Assembly: GCA_023486985.1 (NCBI GenBank)
Contig: JAMDEM010000125.1
Coordinates: 1 to 10,949, forward strand
Reading direction: 5' to 3'
DNA length: 10,949 nt
Source: Bacillota bacterium
GTDB taxonomy: Bacteria > Vulcanimicrobiota > JAMDEM01
This document shows positions 6,719 through 10,949 of this stretch, in pieces (position 1 is the first letter of the stretch; every line of letters begins with the position of its first letter). The position numbers and the translations under genes are program-made. The notes beneath the pieces are model-generated. The model was not told the DNA's origin. It searched no databases and worked only from the letters and a program-made list of their open reading frames with translations.

Positions 6719-6790
6719 GTTGCGAGACTGCTTCAGCAGCTGTGGCAATCTCATCATACCGAGATTGCTTCGTTTTCACTCGCAATGACA
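6719..6790 (-). repeat. Nested palindrome of the dispersed GTCATTGCGAG / GAAGCAATCTC type
   Basis: Read on the minus strand, this begins TGTCATTGCGAG (6790-6779), continues to CGAAGCAATCTC (6772-6761), then after 8 bases GAGATTGC (6752-6745), and ends in CTCGCAACG (6727-6719). The inner arms 6745-6752 and 6761-6768 are perfect complements of 8 bp. The outer arms 6719-6727 and 6779-6787 match at 8 of 9. This arrangement is recalled from dispersed intergenic repeats seen in many unrelated bacterial genomes, where they often give rise to spurious short peptides of the MSLRxK type. The same peptide pattern appears here. Confidence 0.7.
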
Positions 6791-6846
6791 TTTTCGCAGC
6801 TTCGCAAGCCCTCCCTGTCCGGCCGGGACGCACCTTTGCTTATTTT

Positions 6847-6869
6847 GCAGACCAAGGCCTGCCACTACC
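6847..6869. repeat. Right-end hairpin plus inverted GGTAGTGGC motif
   Basis: GCAGACC-AA-GGCCTGC (6847-6862) forms a 7-bp stem with one G-T pair and a two-base loop. It is followed by the GCCACTACC end motif (6861-6869). It mirrors the left end at 6468-6491, where the same motif abuts a stem of different sequence but the same two-base loop. Confidence 0.5.
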
Positions 6870-6885
6870 TTTGTTTTCTAATTTC

Positions 6886-6909
6886 GTGCCATAAATCGCA
6901 CCGCTACAA
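6886..6909 (-). repeat. Right terminal inverted repeat of the composite element
   Basis: This is the partner of 6443-6466 with 18 of 24 matches when reverse complemented. It lies 20 bp after the fdhA stop codon. Between it and the inner GCCACTACC motif are 16 AT-rich bases (6870-6885) that have only one counterpart base on the left side. Confidence 0.5.
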
Positions 6910-6929
6910 TTTACTAGTTTTCTGAAGAA

Positions 6930-9614
6930 CTAATTTACTTTCTCTATTCTTGCCGCGCAGACCTTGTATTCAGGCGTTTTACTTACAGGGTCAAGAGCGG
7001 GATTGGTCAGAACATTTGCCGCCGCTTCGCTGAAGTGGAATGGTATAAATATTATCCCTTCGGCAACTTCAGGCGTAATTCTTGCTTTCACCCTGATAGT
7101 GCCTCTGCGGGTATGAACTGCAACCCTGTCTCCGCTTTTAATCTTAATTTTCTTTGCATCCGGAACGGATATTCTTACAAATCCCTCGGGCTCAATTCCA
7201 TGAAGACTTTTCGACCTTCTGGTTAATGTGCCTGTATGATAATGAGTAAGAATTCTGCCCGTATTAAGAAGAAACGGAAATTCATCATCGGGCAATTCAT
7301 CAGCGTTAATAAACTCCTCGGGAATAAAAAGCCCCCTGCCGCGGGAAAATTTCTCCCTGTGTAAAATCTCCGTTCCCGGATGGTCCTTTGCCGGACAGGG
7401 CCATTGAATTCCGTGAGGTTTTAATTTTTCATAAGTAATGCCTCCAAAAGCAGTAACAAGAGAGGCTATCTCTTCCATAACTTCCGCTGATGAATCATAA
7501 CGCATCGGGTATCCAACAAAAGTTGAAAGTTCACAGATAATATCCCTGTCAGGCTTAGCCTCGCCTGGAGAATCAACGGCTTTTGTTAATTGCTGAATCC
7601 TTCTTTCCGTATTGGTAAAAGTCCCTTCTTTTTCGGCGTAAGAACAGCCGGGGAGAACAACATGAGCAAGTTTCGCCGTTTCAGAAAGAAAAATTTCCTG
7701 GACAACCAGAAAATCAAGAGATTTCAAGGCTTCTATCACATGATTGGAATCGGGGTCGCTTATTACCGGGTTTTCTCCCATTATGTATAATGCCTTAATC
7801 TTAGTGCCGGCGGCAATCATCATTTCAGTGAGGGTTAAACCGGGGGTTCTGGAAAGCTTTACCTTCCAGGCTTCTTCAAATTTTTTTACATTTTCTTCCA
7901 CAGAAGTTTTCTGATAACCGGGGAATACATCCGGCAGGGCTCCCATATCACATGACCCCTGTACATTGTTCTGACCTCTTAAAGGCATTAAACCTGCCCC
8001 TGGTCTTCCTACATTCCCCGTGAGCATGGAAAGGTTCGCCAGTGTATGGACGGTTTTTACCCCGCTGATATGCTGGGTCACGCCCATGCCGTAAAGAATC
8101 ATCAAAGATTTGCTTCTGCCTATTGTTCTTGCAGCTTCAATAATTTGATCTTCAGATATTCCGGTTATTCCGGAGACTGCAGCAGGGTCATACTTTTCAA
8201 TTACCGGAAGGAGTGCTTCAAAATTTTCCGTGCGCTCCCTGATAAATTCCACATTATGCAGCTTATCCCTTATTATTACATTCATAATTCCGTTAAGAAG
8301 GGCAACATCGCTTCCAGGCTTATGTCGCAGCCACATATTTGCCTTTAGCGCTATAGGGATTTCTCTGTTGTCCGCAACAATAAGATTGGCACCATTCTTT
8401 GCCGCTCTCTTTACCTTAACGCCGATTACAGGATGAGTTTCAGTGGTATTTGAGCCTATAACAAAGATAGTCTCTGCTTTATCAATTTCCCACATGGAAC
8501 TCGTGGGAGCGCCGCTTCCAAAAGAATCACCCAGACCCACAGCCGAAGCGGCGTGGCAGAGCCGTGCGCAGTGGTCAACATTGTTTGTTCCAATTACCGC
8601 TCTTACAAATTTCTGGAAAAGATAATTTTCCTCATTGGTGCATTTCGCCGAAGAAAGCCCCCCGATAGAATCTGCTCCATAAGTCTTTTTTATTTCATTT
8701 AATCTTGAGGATATCAAAGAATAGGCTTCTTCCCAGCTTGCCTCCCGGAAACCATCCCCTTCCCTTATTAAAGGAGTTTTAAGTCTTTCCGGGTGCTGGA
8801 TAAATTCATAGCCGAATCTCCCCTTTACGCAAAGGTCGCGGTCATTTACTTTATTATCAGGATTTGAAGAAATATAAATTACCCTGCCGTCTTTTAAGTT
8901 AATATCAAAAGTACACCCGACTCCGCAGTAAGGGCAGATAGTTTTTACCTTTTCCAGCTCCCAGTTTCTTCCCTTACCAACTCTCTCTCTTTCAATTAAA
9001 GCCCCCACCGGGCAGACATCAACGCATCTTCCGCAGAAAACGCAGTCCGTATCCTGTAAGGGTTTGTCAAAAGAAGTGGTAATATAGCTCTGGACTCCCC
9101 TGCGGGCAACGCTCCATATGCCCAGAACCTGAGAATCAAGGCAGATATCCACGCATCTTGCACAAACTATACATTTGTTTTGGTCCCTGACAATCGCAGG
9201 ATCCTGATTAATAACAGGATAAAAAGGTTTTTTCCTCGTAAAAGGCGATGTTTTCACTCCAAGTCGGTAAGCCGCATCCTGAAGCTGGCACTCCCCGTTC
9301 TTCTCACAGGAAAGACAGTCAGGGCTGTGATTAGCAAGAAGAAGCTCAATAATCACTTTTCTTGCTTCCATAACCTTAGGTGAATCGGTCTTTATCACCA
9401 TGCCTTCACGCACCTGGGTATGGCAGGAAGGCAGAAGGTCGAAAGCGCCTTCGACTTCAACAACGCATACCCTGCAGCGGGTTGTGGCTTCCAGCTCCGG
9501 GTAATAGCAAAGAACAGGAATATAGATGCCTGCAGATTCGGCAGCCTTTAGAATGGTGAAAGACGCATCTACCGTGAGCTTTATTCCGTTTATTGTTATG
9601 TTTACCTGATTCAT
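6930..9614 (-). CDS. fdhA: NAD-dependent formate dehydrogenase, catalytic alpha subunit (cysteine type, NuoG-like Fe-S N-terminus)
   Basis: The 894-residue protein has the full FdhA/FdsA architecture. A [2Fe-2S] domain has C36, C47, C50 and C64. A His-Cys cluster has H96, C100, C103 and C109. Two ferredoxin motifs follow (C148, C151, C154, C158 and C191, C194, C197, C201). The molybdopterin oxidoreductase domain has its own [4Fe-4S] cluster at C227, C230, C234 and C262, with K264 after it. The catalytic site is DHCARLCHAAS: C353 (codon TGC) sits where many formate dehydrogenases have selenocysteine, followed by the conserved H354. Typical later blocks are GRPGAGLMPLRGQNNVQGSCDMG (536-558, split here by position only) and the C-terminal dinucleotide-binding domain from about 775, including TGR and HYHTGTLTRR. 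It oxidises formate or reduces CO2 at a bis-MGD Mo/W centre and exchanges electrons with the NuoF-like partner encoded 6 bp upstream. No twin-arginine signal is present, so it is cytoplasmic. A GAGG-containing site overlapping the nuoF stop supports the start. Confidence 0.93.
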   Translation of the reverse strand: MNQVNITINGIKLTVDASFTILKAAESAGIYIPVLCYYPELEATTRCRVCVVEVEGAFDLLPSCHTQVREGMVIKTDSPKVMEARKVIIELLLANHSPDCLSCEKNGECQLQDAAYRLGVKTSPFTRKKPFYPVINQDPAIVRDQNKCIVCARCVDICLDSQVLGIWSVARRGVQSYITTSFDKPLQDTDCVFCGRCVDVCPVGALIERERVGKGRNWELEKVKTICPYCGVGCTFDINLKDGRVIYISSNPDNKVNDRDLCVKGRFGYEFIQHPERLKTPLIREGDGFREASWEEAYSLISSRLNEIKKTYGADSIGGLSSAKCTNEENYLFQKFVRAVIGTNNVDHCARLCHAASAVGLGDSFGSGAPTSSMWEIDKAETIFVIGSNTTETHPVIGVKVKRAAKNGANLIVADNREIPIALKANMWLRHKPGSDVALLNGIMNVIIRDKLHNVEFIRERTENFEALLPVIEKYDPAAVSGITGISEDQIIEAARTIGRSKSLMILYGMGVTQHISGVKTVHTLANLSMLTGNVGRPGAGLMPLRGQNNVQGSCDMGALPDVFPGYQKTSVEENVKKFEEAWKVKLSRTPGLTLTEMMIAAGTKIKALYIMGENPVISDPDSNHVIEALKSLDFLVVQEIFLSETAKLAHVVLPGCSYAEKEGTFTNTERRIQQLTKAVDSPGEAKPDRDIICELSTFVGYPMRYDSSAEVMEEIASLVTAFGGITYEKLKPHGIQWPCPAKDHPGTEILHREKFSRGRGLFIPEEFINADELPDDEFPFLLNTGRILTHYHTGTLTRRSKSLHGIEPEGFVRISVPDAKKIKIKSGDRVAVHTRRGTIRVKARITPEVAEGIIFIPFHFSEAAANVLTNPALDPVSKTPEYKVCAARIEKVN

Positions 9615-9620
9615 TTTACC

Positions 9621-10883
9621 TCAACGATTAAAACATATACCAGCAGGGCATTGTCCTGAAAGGTGTGCGTCATATTCTTCTTTAAATTCCTCTATTGTAT
9701 CAATTATCGAGTTCGGGGCGGTTTTGCCCAGCCCGCAAAGAGACGTTATCTTCATGACTTCTGAAATCCGCCTCATCTGGAAAAGAACATCACCGGCTCC
9801 CTCTCCTCTTGAAATTTTATCCACAAATTCTAAAAGCTGTGGAACCCCTTCGCGGCAGGGCACACATTTTCCACAGGATTCTTCCCTGAAAAATTCCTGA
9901 AAGGATTTAACCACCGACACAATACAGCGTTTTGAGTTATAAACTATGATTGCGCCTGCTCCAAGAAGCTGGCTTTCAAAAGAAAGGGGGATGTCAATAT
10001 CTTTTCCTGAAATGCATTTTCCCGATGGTCCCCCGACCTGTACAGCTTTTATTGAGGTATCTTCCTTCACCCCGCCAGCCAGATTATTTATCAGGTAAGA
10101 AAGTTTTGTTCCCATCACTACTTCAGCAACACATGGCTTGTTTACATCGCCGCTTATGGAAAAAATTTTTGTTCCCTTGCTTTTTGATGTGCCGATTCCC
10201 GTGAACCATTCAATGCCGTTTGATATAATATGGGGAATATTTGAAAGGGTCTCTACATTGCTTAAGAAGGTGGGCTTCCCGAACAGCCCCTTAACTGTCG
10301 GATAGGGGGGTTTTGCAGAAGGCTCTCCTCTTTTTCCCTCAATGGAGCGCATAAGGGCAGTTTCTTCACCGCAGATGTAAGCACCGGCGCCGGAAAATAT
10401 TTTAAGGTCAAGAGAAAAACCTGAGCCGAGAATATTTTTCCCCAGAAAGCCATTTTCTTCAGCCTGTTTTACAGCGTTTTCAAGAAGATTATTAATATGA
10501 GGATACTCAGCCCTGAGATAAAGATAAGCGCATGATGCCCCCACTGCATAAGAAGAAATAATTATGCCCTCTATCACCGTGTGAGGGTCATTTCCAAGTA
10601 TAACCCTGTCTTTAAAAGTGCCTGGTTCTCCTTCATCAGCATTGCAGACAACATACTTTAAATCACCCGGCGAGGCAGCCGTTGCCTCCATTTTTATACC
10701 GGTGGGAAAACTTGCGCCCCCTCTTCCCCTTAATTGGGATGATTTTATCATCTCAATTAGTTCCCCTGGTTCTTTATGTAAAGCTTTTTTAAGAGCCTGA
10801 TAACCGCCTGCATTTATATAATCACTAATAGAACAGGGATCTATTTTTCCTGCATTTTTAAGGACAATCCGAAACTCCGGCAT
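9621..10883 (-). CDS. nuoF: NuoF/FdsB-like NADH- and FMN-binding subunit of the formate dehydrogenase complex
   Basis: The 420-residue protein has all the NuoF marks: the FMN/NADH loops GRGGASFPTG (53-62) and NADEGEPGTF (81-90), GAGAYICGEETAL (165-177), and the [4Fe-4S] ligands C337, C340 and C343 (ESCGKCVPCREG) with C383 (SLCGLG). It should pass electrons between NAD(H) and the iron-sulfur chain of FdhA. There is no N-terminal thioredoxin-like domain as in FdsB or HydB. The C-terminus ends in a short QCPAGICFNR tail: HydB-type proteins have this CPAG segment just before an extra 2[4Fe-4S] domain, which is missing here. The ATG follows the stop of the NuoE-like gene with no gap, and fdhA starts 6 bp after its TGA. 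The order NuoE-NuoF-FdhA parallels fdsG-fdsB-fdsA. It is unlikely to be respiratory complex I because no membrane subunits are seen here and the partner is a formate dehydrogenase. Confidence 0.93.
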   Translation of the reverse strand: MPEFRIVLKNAGKIDPCSISDYINAGGYQALKKALHKEPGELIEMIKSSQLRGRGGASFPTGIKMEATAASPGDLKYVVCNADEGEPGTFKDRVILGNDPHTVIEGIIISSYAVGASCAYLYLRAEYPHINNLLENAVKQAEENGFLGKNILGSGFSLDLKIFSGAGAYICGEETALMRSIEGKRGEPSAKPPYPTVKGLFGKPTFLSNVETLSNIPHIISNGIEWFTGIGTSKSKGTKIFSISGDVNKPCVAEVVMGTKLSYLINNLAGGVKEDTSIKAVQVGGPSGKCISGKDIDIPLSFESQLLGAGAIIVYNSKRCIVSVVKSFQEFFREESCGKCVPCREGVPQLLEFVDKISRGEGAGDVLFQMRRISEVMKITSLCGLGKTAPNSIIDTIEEFKEEYDAHLSGQCPAGICFNR

Positions 10884-10949
10884 TTATTTCTTCCTCTTCC
10901 TGGAAATACTCGAAATTATATCAACTGCTGTTTTTGGAGTAAGACCCGT
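10884..10949 (-). CDS. nuoE: C-terminal end of a NuoE/FdsG-like subunit, cut by window edge
   Basis: Only the last 21 codons and the TAA stop (10886-10884) are in the window. The readable peptide begins TGLTPKTAVDIISSI and ends in a basic SRKRKK tail. The GLTPxxAxxII pattern is the usual end of the thioredoxin-like [2Fe-2S] NuoE subunit. The stop is directly followed by the nuoF start, as expected for a nuoE-nuoF pair. The assignment rests on this short match plus position; the cluster cysteines lie outside the window. Confidence 0.7.
   Translation of the reverse strand, partial: TGLTPKTAVDIISSISRKRKK

Larger units (their letters stand above)
6443..6909. repeat. Composite MITE/REP-like repeat element filling the intergenic region
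   Basis: The stretch between fdhA and mdh (6401-6929) holds no credible gene but is rich in symmetry. Its outer ends are imperfect terminal inverted repeats: 6443-6466 against the reverse complement of 6886-6909, with 18 of 24 positions identical. Just inside each is a second inverted motif, GGTAGTGGCA at 6468-6477 and its complement ending at 6869. The interior carries several hairpins: 6545-6557, the GGAACcTTCT/AGAAGTTCC pair at 6647-6656 and 6699-6707, the palindrome CGGGTACCCG at 6677-6686, and the near-palindrome GTCCGGCCGGGAC at 6817-6829. It also carries a nested palindrome of a widespread dispersed repeat type (6719-6790). No transposase is present, so any mobility would be non-autonomous. 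No clear target-site duplication was found. Boundaries are estimated from symmetry alone. Confidence 0.6.

Noticed and set aside
6582..6833. 83-codon open frame on the minus strand (and another of 83 codons on the plus strand at 6643-6894) inside the intergenic region
   Set aside because: Both lie entirely within the hairpin-rich repeat. The minus frame gives the MSLRxK-type peptide typical of translated dispersed repeats, and neither has a Shine-Dalgarno or a recognisable domain.
6911..6935. TAGTT/AACTA hairpin just after the fdhA stop as a terminator
   Set aside because: The stem is only 5 bp with mismatched interior and no T-run follows on the minus strand.
8552..8564. Selenocysteine codon at the formate dehydrogenase active site
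   Set aside because: The codon reads TGC on the minus strand, so it is an ordinary cysteine and no SECIS element is needed.
1..10949. CRISPR array, rRNA, insertion sequence or phage genes
   Set aside because: No regularly spaced direct repeats, transposase, integrase or rRNA-like sequence was seen. The only repeats are the inverted ones at 6443-6909.

Overview
All recognisable genes in this window lie on the minus strand and read from high to low coordinates. Their products point to an anaerobic bacterium with central carbon metabolism based on ferredoxin and NAD(H). There is a molybdenum (or tungsten) formate dehydrogenase joined to NADH-dehydrogenase-like subunits, a four-subunit 2-oxoacid:ferredoxin oxidoreductase, a two-subunit oxygen-sensitive (class I) fumarase, an LDH-type malate dehydrogenase and a divergent ATP-type PEP carboxykinase. 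Base composition is moderately AT-rich, and Shine-Dalgarno sites are purine-rich AGGAGG types. The gene content fits strict anaerobes such as delta-proteobacteria-like lineages or uncultured candidate phyla. The sequence alone does not fix the phylum.

Right part (10949 to 6930) is a formate dehydrogenase operon: the last residues of a NuoE/FdsG-like subunit (cut by the window edge), a NuoF/FdsB-like FMN and NADH subunit, and an 894-residue NuoG/FdhA-type catalytic subunit with cysteine in place of selenocysteine. The genes abut or nearly abut. The likely activity is formate + NAD+ giving CO2 + NADH, or the reverse.

Middle (6929 to 6401) is about 530 bp without a credible gene. It is filled by a composite repeat of about 467 bp. 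The repeat has imperfect terminal inverted repeats, several short hairpins and a nested palindrome of the dispersed GTCATTGCGAG / GAAGCAATCTC type. It looks like a non-autonomous (MITE/REP-like) element that separates the two operons.

Left part (6400 to 1) is a second, very compact operon: mdh, fumarase alpha, a small exported protein of unknown function, fumarase beta, korD, korA, korB, korC and the first 203 residues of a PEP carboxykinase that runs off the left edge. Together these give an incomplete, probably reversible TCA branch: PEP/oxaloacetate, malate, fumarate, and succinyl-CoA/2-oxoglutarate. NADH from the formate dehydrogenase could feed malate dehydrogenase, and reduced ferredoxin would drive the 2-oxoglutarate step. 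No citrate synthase, succinate dehydrogenase or succinyl-CoA synthetase is visible here. The clearest puzzles are the uncharacterised exported protein between the two fumarase subunits and the structured repeat between the operons.
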